Below, in pieces: positions 38,356 to 46,492 of a stretch of DNA of 64,000 bases. Each line of letters begins with the position of its first letter. The stretch's first letter is position 1. The DNA lies in the NCBI RefSeq assembly GCF_012641365.1, contig NZ_JABAIM010000001.1, positions 1,054,001 through 1,118,000 of the forward strand, written 5' to 3'. This DNA is from Leeia aquatica. GTDB lineage: Bacteria; Pseudomonadota; Gammaproteobacteria; Burkholderiales; Leeiaceae. The notes under the pieces are model-generated. The model saw only the letters and a program-made list of their open reading frames with translations, searched no databases and was not told the origin of the DNA. The position numbers were made by a program, and so were the translations under genes.

Positions 38356-39471
38356 TCAGGCAATCACACTTTCTGCGGCCACATAAGCATAGCCCAGATC
38401 GCGGGCCACGGCTTCGTAGGTCACCTTGCCTTCGGCCACGTTCAGGCCGTTGCGCAAGTGTTTGTCGTCACGCAGCGCCTGCTTCCAGCCCTTGTTGGCC
38501 AGCGCAACAGCGTAGCCCAGCGTGGCATTGGTCAGCGCCTGGGTGGAGGTCCGTGCCACACCGCCCGGCATGTTGGCCACGCAATAATGGATGATGCCAT
38601 CCACCACGTAGGTCGGCTCCTGGTGGGTGGTCGCCTTGGAGGTCTCAAAGCAACCGCCCTGGTCAATCGCCACATCCACCAGCACCGAGCCCGGCTTCAT
38701 CAGCTTGAGCATGTCGCGGGTGACCAGCTTCGGTGCGGCCGCGCCCGGAATCAGCACGGCACCGATCACGGCGTCCGCCTCTTTCAGTTCACGCTCGATG
38801 GCATCCTGGGTGGAGAACAGGGTCTTGATGCGACCACCGAAATCGCTGTCGATTTCTTTCAGGCGCGGCAGCGAGCGATCCAGAATGGTCACCTCTGCCC
38901 CGAGGCCCGCCGCCATGCGTGCGGCGTGCAAACCCACCACCCCGCCGCCGATAACGGTCACCTTGCCCGGTGCCACGCCCGGCACGCCACCCAGCAGCAC
39001 GCCGGAGCCCCCTGCCGACTTTTCCAGTGCCCGCGCAGCAGCCTGGATGGACATACGCCCGGCCACTTCAGACATCGGCGCCAGCAGCGGCAGGCCGCCA
39101 CGGTCGTCTGTCACGGTTTCATAGGCAATGGCAATGCAGCCACTGGCCACCAGCGCCTTGGTCTGCTCCGGATCCGGAGCCAGATGCAGGTAGGTATAGA
39201 GGATCTGGCCCGGACGCAGCATCTGGCATTCCACCGGCTGCGGCTCCTTGACCTTGATGATCATGTCGGCCTTGGCAAAAATCTCGGCAGCAGTCGGGAT
39301 GATCTGCGCACCCGCGGCCACATACTGGTCATCGGCAAAGCCGATGGCGGTACCCGCATTCTGCTGCACCATCACCTGATGGCCATTGCGGATCAGTTCC
39401 TTGGTACCAGCGGGGGTCAGGCCCACGCGGTATTCGTGATTCTTGATTTCCTTGGGTACGCCAATCAACAT
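38356..39471 (-). CDS. ald: Alanine dehydrogenase
   Basis: 371-aa NAD-dependent enzyme converting L-alanine to pyruvate and ammonia. N-terminus [20 protein letters not shown] is diagnostic. Next come [11 protein letters not shown] (substrate lysine), the Rossmann loop [17 protein letters not shown], and the region with [18 protein letters not shown]. In this position it would return the alanine produced by SpuC to pyruvate, keeping the transaminase supplied with acceptor; this is an inference from gene order. It is divergent from puuR across a 482-base control region and may head the transcript that continues into puuD. Confidence 0.95.
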   Translation of the reverse strand: MLIGVPKEIKNHEYRVGLTPAGTKELIRNGHQVMVQQNAGTAIGFADDQYVAAGAQIIPTAAEIFAKADMIIKVKEPQPVECQMLRPGQILYTYLHLAPDPEQTKALVASGCIAIAYETVTDDRGGLPLLAPMSEVAGRMSIQAAARALEKSAGGSGVLLGGVPGVAPGKVTVIGGGVVGLHAARMAAGLGAEVTILDRSLPRLKEIDSDFGGRIKTLFSTQDAIERELKEADAVIGAVLIPGAAAPKLVTRDMLKLMKPGSVLVDVAIDQGGCFETSKATTHQEPTYVVDGIIHYCVANMPGGVARTSTQALTNATLGYAVALANKGWKQALRDDKHLRNGLNVAEGKVTYEAVARDLGYAYVAAESVIA

Positions 39472-39953
39472 CGCTGTTATCTCCGTATTGTCGTTTCAGG
39501 CTGCGCACTCTTGGGTTGCAGTCCTGCGGCGCGCCATGCGCCCGTTGGTGACCGATCATCTGGCCATGGCGCGGGGGTACACGCCCTGACCAAACGCCCT
39601 CTCGCGAGGAAAACACCTGCCACCCTCTGCCCGTCAGGCAGACCATCCACCGGATGGTATTCCGTGCGGGAGGCCGCCCAAGCAGGCGGCCCGCCCTATT
39701 GTGTGATGCATCACGCACGCACCGCTCTGATCCAGATCAGTCCATGCGCACTCAACCGTTTAACTTTATCAACAAGCGATTGTTGATATGTCGTGTCATG
39801 ATGATGAAATTACACAACATTCAACGCACTTGCTGCAACGCAACAACTTATTTTTAAAGCACTTTTTGCTTTATTTCGGCTCATTCTAGTTTAAAAAAAT
39901 AGACTTTGGCAAGGCTATTGTTTATTATATTTTACACACTGAATGAGGTAGCC
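39472..39953. promoter_or_regulatory. Divergent control region between ald and puuR
   Basis: 482 bases without a gene. The ald-proximal half is GC-rich and carries the hairpin ggccgcc / ggcggcc (39672-39691). Then come three palindromes: gtgatgcatcac (39703-39714), ctgatccagatcag (39727-39740, matching the TGAT-N4-ATCA core of an FNR/Anr site) and tatcaaca-N6-tgttgata (39767-39788). The puuR-proximal part is AT-rich. A candidate ald promoter on the minus strand is TTGCAG (39833-39838) and TGTAAT (39809-39814) with 18 bases between. The PuuR-like operator is listed separately. Confidence 0.55.
39906..39933 (+). promoter_or_regulatory. puuR promoter with overlapping PuuR-type operator
   Basis: The 15 bases at 39919-39933 read on the minus strand aaaatataataaaca. 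The E. coli PuuR recognition sequence, from memory, is aaaatataatgaaca, so 14 of 15 bases agree. A plus-strand promoter TTGGCA (39906-39911), 16-base spacer, TATTTT (39928-39933) overlaps it, as expected for autorepression. Confidence 0.6.
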
Positions 39954-40505
39954 ATGTCTATTGAGGTTAGCACGCGATTGCGCATCGTCCGGGAAAAGTA
40001 CGGCCTGTCCCAGCGCGAACTGGCCAAACGGGCGGGCGTCACCAATGGCACCATTTCGCTGATTGAGCAAAACCGGGTCAGTCCCTCGGTGTCCTCCCTG
40101 AAAAAGGTACTGGAAGGCCTGCCCATGTCGCTGGCCGAGTTCTTTACCTTTGAGCTGACCGAGAGCAAGCCCTCCCCGTTTTTTGAGGGTGACAGCCTGC
40201 CCAATCTGGGCAATGAAAAGATCGAATTCTGTCTGGTCGGTTCCGGCGTCAAGGAGCGCAATATGTGCATCATGCGCGAACGCTACCAACCGCACTCGGA
40301 TACCGGCGTGGAAATGCTGCGCCATGATGGACAAGAAGGTGGCGTGGTGGTGCAGGGCGAAATCGAGCTGACCGTGGGTGAAGAAACCCGCGTATTGAAA
40401 GCTGGTGACGCTTATTACTTCGACAGCAGCCTGCCGCACCGTTTCCGCAACCTGAGCGATGACATCTGCGAGGTGGTTTCGGCCAACTCGCCACCGACAT
40501 TCTGA
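39954..40505 (+). CDS. puuR: XRE/cupin transcriptional regulator PuuR
   Basis: 183-aa repressor-type protein. N-terminal helix-turn-helix: LRIVREKYGLSQRELAKRAG and VTNGTISLIEQNRVSPSVSS. C-terminal cupin: GVEMLRHDGQEGGVVVQGEI, KAGDAYYFDSSLPHRFRNLS. In E. coli PuuR represses the puu genes and is relieved by putrescine. Start ATG at 39954 (MSIEVSTRLRIVREKYG) with GAGG upstream; 16 in-frame codons further up are hydrophobic and cover the promoter, so they are rejected. It is 53 bases before puuC on the same strand and has a PuuR-like operator in its own promoter. Confidence 0.94.
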   Translation: MSIEVSTRLRIVREKYGLSQRELAKRAGVTNGTISLIEQNRVSPSVSSLKKVLEGLPMSLAEFFTFELTESKPSPFFEGDSLPNLGNEKIEFCLVGSGVKERNMCIMRERYQPHSDTGVEMLRHDGQEGGVVVQGEIELTVGEETRVLKAGDAYYFDSSLPHRFRNLSDDICEVVSANSPPTF

Positions 40506-40558
40506 TCCGAACCATGATGCCGGGCCGCACCCGGCCCAACTGAAGAGGAACACCCAGC

Positions 40559-42052
40559 ATGGCAAGCAAAACCCTCAACGACTGGCAGCAACGGGCGCAA
40601 TCGCTGAAGATTGAAGGCCGGGCGTTTATTGATGGCGCTTATGTGAATGCCGCCAGCGGCCAGACCTTTGATTGCATCAGCCCGATTGATGGCCGCCTGC
40701 TGACGCCGGTCGCCGAATGTGGTGAAGCGGACATCAACGCTGCCGTGGCGGCCGCCCGTCGCGCCTTTAACCAGGGCGTCTGGGCCGGGCTCAATCCGCG
40801 TGCGCGCAAGGCGGTGATGCACAAGTTTGCCGACTTGTTGCGGGCCAACTTGGACGAGCTGGCCCTGCTGGAAACGCTGGACATGGGCAAACCGATTGGC
40901 GATTCCACCACGGTGGACATCCCCGGTGCCGCCTACTGCGTGCAATGGTATGGCGAAGCCATCGACAAGATCGGCGGCGAGATTGCCCCTGCCGATCACC
41001 ATCTGGTGGGTTTGGTGGATCGGGTGCCGGTCGGTGTGGTCGCCGCCGTGGTGCCGTGGAATTTCCCGATTCTGATGGCCTCATGGAAGTTTGCTCCCGC
41101 CCTGGCGGCGGGTAACAGCGTGGTGCTGAAGCCATCGGAAAAGTCCCCGCTCACCGCCATCCGCGTCGCCGCCCTGGCCAAGGAAGCCGGCATCCCGGAC
41201 GGGGTATTCAACGTGGTGCCCGGTGGCGGTGCTGCTGGCAAACTGCTGGCGCTGCACATGGATGTGGATTGCCTGGCCTTTACCGGCTCCACCGCTGTCG
41301 GCAAGCAGATCATGCAATGCGCTGGCCAATCCAACCTGAAGCGGGTGTGGCTGGAGCTGGGCGGCAAGTCCGCCAATATCGTGCTGCCGGATTGCCCGGA
41401 CATGGAGCGCGCCGCACGCAGCGCCGCCGGTGCCATCTTCTTCAATATGGGCGAAATGTGTACCGCGGGCTCACGCCTGCTGGTTCATCGCAGCATCAAG
41501 GATGCTTTCCTGGAGAAAGTGCGCGAAGCCGCCAAGGCGTATACGCCCGGCCATCCGCTGGACCCGGCAACGAATATGGGCGCCATTGTTGATGGCATCC
41601 AGCTGGAGCGCGTGCTGTCCTATATTGCAATTGGCAAGGGTGAAGCCAAGCTGCTGACCGGTGGCGAACGTGCCGAGCCGGTCAGCGGCGGCCACTACGT
41701 CCAGCCCACCATGTTCGACTGCCCAACCGGCAAGGAGCGCGTGGCCTGCGAGGAGATCTTTGGCCCGGTGCTGTCGGTGATCACCTTCGACACCGTGGAA
41801 GAAGCCATCCGCATTGCCAATGACAGTGATTACGGTCTGGCCGCTGCCGTATGGACCGGCGACCTCACCTGCGCCCACGACACCGCCCGCCAGTTGCGCG
41901 CTGGGACCGTGTGGGTGAATTGCTATGACGAAGGCGGCGACATGAATTTCCCGTTCGGCGGCTTCAAGCAATCTGGCAATGGCCGCGACAAATCGCTGCA
42001 TGCGCTGGAAAAGTACACTGAACTGCGTTCCACCCTGGTGCGCCTGCGCTAA
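40559..42052 (+). CDS. puuC: Gamma-glutamyl-gamma-aminobutyraldehyde dehydrogenase
   Basis: 497-aa NAD(P)-dependent aldehyde dehydrogenase. Oxidises gamma-glutamyl-gamma-aminobutyraldehyde (from PuuB) and probably 4-aminobutanal (from SpuC). Catalytic C301 in FFNMGEMCTAGSRLLVH; general base E267 in VWLELGGKSANIV; Rossmann motif FTGSTAVGKQIM; PWNFPILMASWK near 167. The C-terminal GTVWVNCYDEGGDMNFPFGG and KQSGNGRDKSLHALEKYTEL match the PuuC/AldH group. Start ATG at 40559 with AAGAGGA upstream. It is co-directional with puuR and followed by a strong terminator, so puuR-puuC is a two-gene operon. Confidence 0.94.
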   Translation: MASKTLNDWQQRAQSLKIEGRAFIDGAYVNAASGQTFDCISPIDGRLLTPVAECGEADINAAVAAARRAFNQGVWAGLNPRARKAVMHKFADLLRANLDELALLETLDMGKPIGDSTTVDIPGAAYCVQWYGEAIDKIGGEIAPADHHLVGLVDRVPVGVVAAVVPWNFPILMASWKFAPALAAGNSVVLKPSEKSPLTAIRVAALAKEAGIPDGVFNVVPGGGAAGKLLALHMDVDCLAFTGSTAVGKQIMQCAGQSNLKRVWLELGGKSANIVLPDCPDMERAARSAAGAIFFNMGEMCTAGSRLLVHRSIKDAFLEKVREAAKAYTPGHPLDPATNMGAIVDGIQLERVLSYIAIGKGEAKLLTGGERAEPVSGGHYVQPTMFDCPTGKERVACEEIFGPVLSVITFDTVEEAIRIANDSDYGLAAAVWTGDLTCAHDTARQLRAGTVWVNCYDEGGDMNFPFGGFKQSGNGRDKSLHALEKYTELRSTLVRLR

Positions 42053-42090
42053 GCACTCCACCAGATTCCCGTCACCCGTTTCCTCATGCC

Positions 42091-42117
42091 GCCCACCGCA
42101 AGGTGGGCTCTTTTTTT
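42091..42117 (+). terminator. Rho-independent terminator after puuC
   Basis: Stem gcccacc / ggtgggc with loop gcaa, followed by tcttttttt. Confidence 0.9.
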
Positions 42118-42206
42118 GGCCTGTCGCTCTCTCAAAAAGTGGCTCCATGCCACTTCATCCATGTGCGCTATGCTGGGTACCTGATTCAACGAACCGGATG
42201 CGCATC

Positions 42207-42851
42207 ATGCCTATTTATTTGCCCCGCCACTTTGAAGGTGACCTGAGTGCCGCTCGCCAGCTGATGTGTGAGCGCCCCTTTGCCACCCTGATCACCGCAG
42301 ACGGTGATGACCCGTGGATCTCCCATGTCCCGGTGCTCTATCAGCCGGGCGAACAGGAGGACGAGCTGGGTAGCCTGCTATTCCATCTTGCACGCCCCAA
42401 TCCGCACAATGCGGTATTGCTGCAGGGCGAGAGCACCCTGGTCTTCCATGGTCCCGACGCGTACATCTCGCCCAACGACTACGCCGAGCCCCAGCAGCAT
42501 GTTCCCACCTGGAATTTTGCCACTGTGCACGCACGGGTACGGGCCATACCGCTGGAGGGAGAGGAGGCGCTGGTCGCCATGCGACAGCAAGTCAAAGCCT
42601 TTGAGGAAGATGCCACGCAGCCTTGGCAGCTGGATGAGTCTGACGCAAGACTGATGGGCATGTTCCGTGGCATCTCGGTGTACCGGCTGCAAATCACGCG
42701 CCTCACCACCAAATTCAAGCTCAGCCAGAACCGTAACGCGGAAGACCAGCGCCGGGTCCGCCTGAAAACCACGCCACCCGCGCCTTGGGGTCGGACCTGT
42801 GGGGAATGGATGCAGCACTTGCAGATCGGGACCGCCAACCCAGCGGATTGA
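42207..42851 (+). CDS. FMN-binding PaiB-family protein
   Basis: 214-aa protein of the PaiB family (split-barrel FMN-binding fold), called negative transcriptional regulators after Bacillus PaiB; biochemical role poorly defined. Seen: MPIYLPRHFEGDLSAARQLM, PFATLITADGDDPWISHVPV, LLFHLARPNPHNAVLL, VFHGPDAYISPNDYAEPQQH, VPTWNFATVHARVRAI, and FKLSQNRNAEDQRRV. These are the standard landmarks in order. I use the ATG at 42207; another in-frame ATG lies at 42198. It follows the puuC terminator, so it is a separate unit. Confidence 0.9.
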   Translation: MPIYLPRHFEGDLSAARQLMCERPFATLITADGDDPWISHVPVLYQPGEQEDELGSLLFHLARPNPHNAVLLQGESTLVFHGPDAYISPNDYAEPQQHVPTWNFATVHARVRAIPLEGEEALVAMRQQVKAFEEDATQPWQLDESDARLMGMFRGISVYRLQITRLTTKFKLSQNRNAEDQRRVRLKTTPPAPWGRTCGEWMQHLQIGTANPAD

Positions 42852-42890
42852 CCCCCGCTCACGGCCCGGGGGTCGGTGTACAATGGCAGC

Positions 42891-44096
42891 ATGACCGATC
42901 CCCGTGCCCTGCCCGTATTGCTGGACTTCCTGCTGGCCTTGCGTCAAGCCGGGGTGCCGGCTTCACTGCGCGAACACTTGACCTTGCTGGAGGGCATGCA
43001 GCGTCGGCTGGTCGAGCCTGGCCTTGAGTCTTTCTACCACTGGGCTCGTCTGTGCTATGTCAAGGATGAGCAACACTACGACCGCTACGACCGTGCCTTC
43101 GGCCAGTTCTTCCACGGCAAGGAAGGATTGTTCAGCGACCTGCAGCGCGAGCTGCCTGAGGACTGGCTGCGGCATGAACTCACCCGCCTGCTGAGCGAAG
43201 AGGACAAGGCCCGACTGCAGGCCATGGACTGGCAGCAACTGATGGATACCCTCAAGCAGCGGCTGGCGGAACAGCATGAGCGGCACGCAGGCGGCAACAA
43301 GTGGATCGGTACCGGCGGCACCTCACCGTTTGGCGCGCAGGGCTACAACCCGGCCGGGGTGCGGATCGGTCAGGCGGAGTCTCGCCACCGCAAGGCGGTC
43401 AAGGTGTGGGATCAGCGCCTGTTCCGCAATCTGGATGATCAGGTCGAGCTGGACACCCGCAATCTGAAAGTGGCGCTACGCAAGTTGCGCCGCTTTGCCC
43501 GACAAGGCGCGGCGGAGCTGCTGGACCTGCCAGCCACCTTGCGCTCAACCGCCCGGCAAGGCGGCCTGCTGGACCTGCAATGGATGCCTGAGCGCCACAA
43601 CACCATCAAGGTGTTGCTGCTGCTCGATATCGGTGGCTCCATGGACGACCACATCCGCCTGTGTGAAAAGCTGTTCTCCGCCGCCCGCAGCGAATTCAAG
43701 CATCTGGAAACCTGGTACTTCCATAATTGTGTGTACGAGCGGGTCTGGCGTGACAACCAGCGCCGCTGGACCGAGCACACCCCGACCGATCAGTTACTGC
43801 ACACCTATGACCGCAGCTACAAGCTGATCGTGGTGGGCGATGCCAGCATGAGCCCCTACGAGCTGCTCTACCCCGGCGGCAGTGTGGAGCACAATAATCC
43901 CGAATCCGGCCTGACCTGGCTGGGCCGACTCTATCAGGCCTATCCGGATCATGTCTGGCTCAATCCGGTAGCGGAAAACCATTGGCACTTTACCGAGTCC
44001 AACCACTTGATCCGTGAGCAGCTGGGCGACCGCATGTTCCCGTTGACGCTGGACGGGCTGGACCGCGCCATCCGTCGCCTGCTGCGCAAGGGCTGA
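42891..44096 (+). CDS. VWA domain-containing protein (CoxE-like family)
   Basis: 401-aa cytoplasmic protein. The N-terminal half is helical and basic (LDFLLALRQAGVPASLREHL). A von Willebrand A domain starts near 240: VLLLLDIGGSMDDHIRLCEK, with a MIDAS motif DIGGSMD where the first Ser of DxSxS is Gly, a substitution I associate with this subfamily. VVGDASMSPYELLYPGG follows. Proteins of this group often sit beside MoxR-type AAA ATPases; none is in the window. No signal peptide or membrane helix. Start ATG at 42891. Function unknown. Confidence 0.82.
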   Translation: MTDPRALPVLLDFLLALRQAGVPASLREHLTLLEGMQRRLVEPGLESFYHWARLCYVKDEQHYDRYDRAFGQFFHGKEGLFSDLQRELPEDWLRHELTRLLSEEDKARLQAMDWQQLMDTLKQRLAEQHERHAGGNKWIGTGGTSPFGAQGYNPAGVRIGQAESRHRKAVKVWDQRLFRNLDDQVELDTRNLKVALRKLRRFARQGAAELLDLPATLRSTARQGGLLDLQWMPERHNTIKVLLLLDIGGSMDDHIRLCEKLFSAARSEFKHLETWYFHNCVYERVWRDNQRRWTEHTPTDQLLHTYDRSYKLIVVGDASMSPYELLYPGGSVEHNNPESGLTWLGRLYQAYPDHVWLNPVAENHWHFTESNHLIREQLGDRMFPLTLDGLDRAIRRLLRKG

Positions 44097-44161
44097 CGCA
44101 GCGCGGCAGCGAAAACTGTTAAAATGGGCCTGCAGCTGCTCGAAAAAGGACGTTGTTTCAC

Positions 44162-44599
44162 ATGGTTCAGGTTGAACAGTCGGTACTGGTGGAATACACC
44201 CCGGCCCAGATGTACGCGCTGGTGGAGCGCATTGAAGATTACGCCAGCTTCCTGCCCTGGTGTCAGGCCAGTGAAGTGAGCGAACGGGACGATGTGCAGA
44301 CGGTGGGCACCTTGCACCTCAACTACCACGGCGTCAAAAGCCAGTTCACCACCCGCAACCAGAAAACCCCGGACCGCGAAATGCACATGACGCTGGTCGA
44401 TGGCCCCTTCCGTGCGCTGGCCGGTTGCTGGCGCTTTACCCCGCTGGGCGAACACGCCTGCAAGGTAGAGCTTCAACTGCAGTACCAATTTTCCAGCAGC
44501 GTGCTGGAAAAGCTGATCGGCCCGGTGTTTCACCGCGTGTCGCACACCTTGGTGGAAGCCTTCGTCCATCGCGCCGGACAGGTGTATGGCAGCGTCTGA
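44162..44599 (+). CDS. ratA: RatA/COQ10-type START-domain protein
   Basis: 145-aa START/Bet v1-like protein. VEQSVLVEYTPAQMYALVER, IEDYASFLPWCQASEVSERD and VDGPFRALAGCWRFTPLG are the family landmarks. The E. coli homologue RatA was described as a toxin blocking 70S assembly; the wider family includes ubiquinone-binding COQ10, so the physiological role is open. I start at the ATG at 44162; a TTG at 44153 would add three residues. The stop overlaps the next gene (rnfH/ratB) by 14 bases, a conserved ratA-rnfH pairing. Confidence 0.88.
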   Translation: MVQVEQSVLVEYTPAQMYALVERIEDYASFLPWCQASEVSERDDVQTVGTLHLNYHGVKSQFTTRNQKTPDREMHMTLVDGPFRALAGCWRFTPLGEHACKVELQLQYQFSSSVLEKLIGPVFHRVSHTLVEAFVHRAGQVYGSV

Positions 44600-44900
44600 C
44601 CCCATTCCGGTCGAGGTGGTGTACGCTGCGCCACTGCAGCAACAGGTCTACCGCCTGCTGCTGCCTGCAGGCACCACAGCGCAGCAGGCGGTCGAGCTAT
44701 CCGGGGTGTTGCAGGCCCACCCGGAACTGCAGGCGCAGCCGCTGACCCTGGGCATCTATGGCAAGGCGGTCAAGGCTGAACAGCCATTGCGCGCGCGCGA
44801 CCGTGTGGAAATCTATCGCCCCTTGCTGGGCGATCCGAAGGAAATTCGCCGACGGCGTGCTGCCGAAGCGCAGCAGCGCCGTACACAAGGAACATCATGA
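44586..44900 (+). CDS. rnfH: RnfH (RatB) family ubiquitin-like protein
   Basis: 104-aa protein with a beta-grasp fold like ThiS/MoaD. IPVEVVYAAPLQQQVYRLLL, GTTAQQAVELSGVLQ, LTLGIYGKAVKAEQPLRARD and the conserved RVEIYRPLLGDPKEIRRRRA identify it. Its biochemical role is not established. Overlaps ratA by 14 bases and flgA by four bases, so ratA-rnfH-flgA appear co-translated, an odd mix with a flagellar gene at the end. Confidence 0.92.
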   Translation: MAASDPIPVEVVYAAPLQQQVYRLLLPAGTTAQQAVELSGVLQAHPELQAQPLTLGIYGKAVKAEQPLRARDRVEIYRPLLGDPKEIRRRRAAEAQQRRTQGTS

Positions 44901-45577
44901 CATTTCGCTGGCTGCTCTGCCTGCTGCTCCCCGGCCTGCTGCACGCCGCCACGCAAGACCCTCAGGCACTGCGCGAAGCGGTCGCCGACTTTGCCTATCA
45001 GCAATTGCGCAGCATGCCGGGCGAAGTCACGGTCAGCGTGGGCAGCCCGGACCCGCGCCAGAAGCTGCCTGCCTGCCGCAAGCTGGACCCTTATCTGCCA
45101 GCAGGGGCGTTGCTGCGTGGTCGCACCCTGCTGGGCGTGCGCTGCCTGGACGGCGCCAACTGGTCGCTCACGCTGCAGGCAAAAATCTCCATCGTTACCG
45201 ACGTGGTGTTCAGCAGCCGCCCACTGACCGCAGGCACCCCGCTGGTTGCGGGTGATCTGCAACTGCAGCGCCGTGATCTGGCCGACCTGCCTACCAGTGT
45301 GCTGACGGACCCTGGCCAAGCAGTGGGGCGCAGCCTGCTCACCTCGGTTGCGGGAGGGCAGCCGCTGCGCAGCGAGCTTTTCCGAGCTCCGTTTGCGGTG
45401 TTGCAGAATCAGCAGGTGCGGCTGGTCGCGCAAAGCGACGCCTTCCGCATCGAGACCATCGGCAAGGCACTGAGCAATGCACAGGTGGGTCAGGTGGTGG
45501 GTGTGCGTACCGACAGCGGACAGGTGGTACAAGGTGTGGTGCAAGGCCCCGGCGTGGTGCTGGTCACTGTAGAATAA
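44897..45577 (+). CDS. flgA: Flagellar basal-body P-ring formation protein FlgA
   Basis: 226-aa periplasmic chaperone for P-ring (FlgI) assembly. Signal peptide MTFRWLLCLLLPGLLHAA. The mature protein has VTVSVGSPDPRQKLPACRKL and LLRGRTLLGVRCLDGANWSL, followed by the SAF domain FSSRPLTAGTPLVAGDLQLQ and the closing VVGVRTDSGQVVQGVVQGPG, typical of FlgA. The start overlaps rnfH by four bases. flgM and flgN follow behind their own sigma-28 promoter. Confidence 0.93.
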   Translation: MTFRWLLCLLLPGLLHAATQDPQALREAVADFAYQQLRSMPGEVTVSVGSPDPRQKLPACRKLDPYLPAGALLRGRTLLGVRCLDGANWSLTLQAKISIVTDVVFSSRPLTAGTPLVAGDLQLQRRDLADLPTSVLTDPGQAVGRSLLTSVAGGQPLRSELFRAPFAVLQNQQVRLVAQSDAFRIETIGKALSNAQVGQVVGVRTDSGQVVQGVVQGPGVVLVTVE

Positions 45578-45628
45578 GGCCTGCAAGCCCGGTCAATCCT
45601 GGTGCTTTGCTTTTCTGCAGATTTTGGT

Positions 45629-45655
45629 TAAAGTTTTCTGCGGAACCGTCGATAA
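45629..45655 (+). promoter_or_regulatory. Sigma-28 (FliA) promoter of flgM
   Basis: TAAAGTTT (45629-45636), 11-base spacer, GTCGATAA (45648-45655). This differs from the enteric FliA consensus TAAAGTTT-N11-GCCGATAA at one position. It is 49 bases upstream of the flgM start. Confidence 0.85.
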
Positions 45656-45704
45656 TGGCTATAGGCGGCCGTGTATTGCTGCGCCGCATGCCGGGAGAAG
45701 TACC

Positions 45705-46013
45705 ATGAAAGTCGACAACCAGGGTCGCCCACTGACCACGCAGCCCACGACAGCCGCTCCGGCACGTGCGCGGGTGGACAGTCAGGGCAGCGCGCCTCGT
45801 GCCGCACAGCAGGATACCGTCAGCCTGTCCGCCTCGTCACAGCTGCAGGCCGCAGAAAAAGCGCTGGGCAATGTACCGGTTGCCAATGCCGACAAAGTAC
45901 GCGAAATCAAGGAAGCCATTGCTCAAGGCAAGTTCAGCATCAATGCCGAAGCCATTGCCGATGGCCTGATTGACAGCGTGAAAGACCTGCTCGCCGACCG
46001 CAAGGCGCGCTGA
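45705..46013 (+). CDS. flgM: Anti-sigma-28 factor FlgM
   Basis: 102-aa cytoplasmic, then exported, inhibitor of FliA. The N-terminal half is low-complexity and unstructured-looking (TTQPTTAAPARARVDSQGSA). The C-terminal half carries the FliA-binding segment: DTVSLSASSQLQAAEKAL, ANADKVREIKEAIAQGKFSI and NAEAIADGLIDSVKDLLADR. Start ATG at 45705 with GGGAGA upstream. The sigma-28 promoter means FlgM is partly controlled by its own target. The stop overlaps the flgN start (TGATG). Confidence 0.95.
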   Translation: MKVDNQGRPLTTQPTTAAPARARVDSQGSAPRAAQQDTVSLSASSQLQAAEKALGNVPVANADKVREIKEAIAQGKFSINAEAIADGLIDSVKDLLADRKAR

Positions 46014-46486
46014 TGACCGCATTGCCCGATACCCTGTTGAGCCTGCTGGGTGAGCAAACCCGCAGGCTCAATACTTTTTCCAGCCTGCTGGAGCAGGAAA
46101 CCCTGGCCCTGCAACAGGCCGATATTGAGGCGATGAGTCGCCTGAACCCGGACAAGCTGCAGCACGCCGAACAGTTGCAGTGGCTGGCACGTGAATTACG
46201 TCAACTGCTGGCCCCGCTGGCCGGACAGGATGATGTCGCCTTGCAGCGGGACTGGCTGCACCAGCAACTGAGCACGCATCACCCCGCCTTGCTACAGCAA
46301 TGGGAGGCCGCCGCCCAGGCTTGCCGTGTGCAGAATGAGCGCAATGGCCAGATGATCGAGCAGCAGCTGCGTTTCAATCAGCAGGCGCTGCACACGCTGC
46401 TGCCCACCCCTGATCCCTTGTACGGCATTGACGGCCGCATGGGTGACGACAGCAACAACGCCCGCCGCGACTACGGCAAGGCGTAA
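46013..46486 (+). CDS. flgN: Flagellar export chaperone FlgN
   Basis: 157-aa helical chaperone for the hook-filament junction proteins FlgK and FlgL. Seen: LLGEQTRRLNTFSSLLEQET near the start, a long glutamine- and leucine-rich coiled coil, then ACRVQNERNGQMIEQQLRFN, which fits the conserved FlgN C-terminal helix. A short polar tail (GIDGRMGDDSNNARRDYGKA) follows. The start codon overlaps the flgM stop. The gene converges on the motD-like gene with only 6 bases between the two stops. Confidence 0.92.
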   Translation: MTALPDTLLSLLGEQTRRLNTFSSLLEQETLALQQADIEAMSRLNPDKLQHAEQLQWLARELRQLLAPLAGQDDVALQRDWLHQQLSTHHPALLQQWEAAAQACRVQNERNGQMIEQQLRFNQQALHTLLPTPDPLYGIDGRMGDDSNNARRDYGKA

Positions 46487-46492
46487 CCCCTC

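Noticed and set aside
42891-44096. Degenerate, non-functional VWA MIDAS site
   Set aside because: The Gly in DIGGSM replaces the first Ser of DxSxS, but as I recall this is common in this subfamily, so it is not a special defect.
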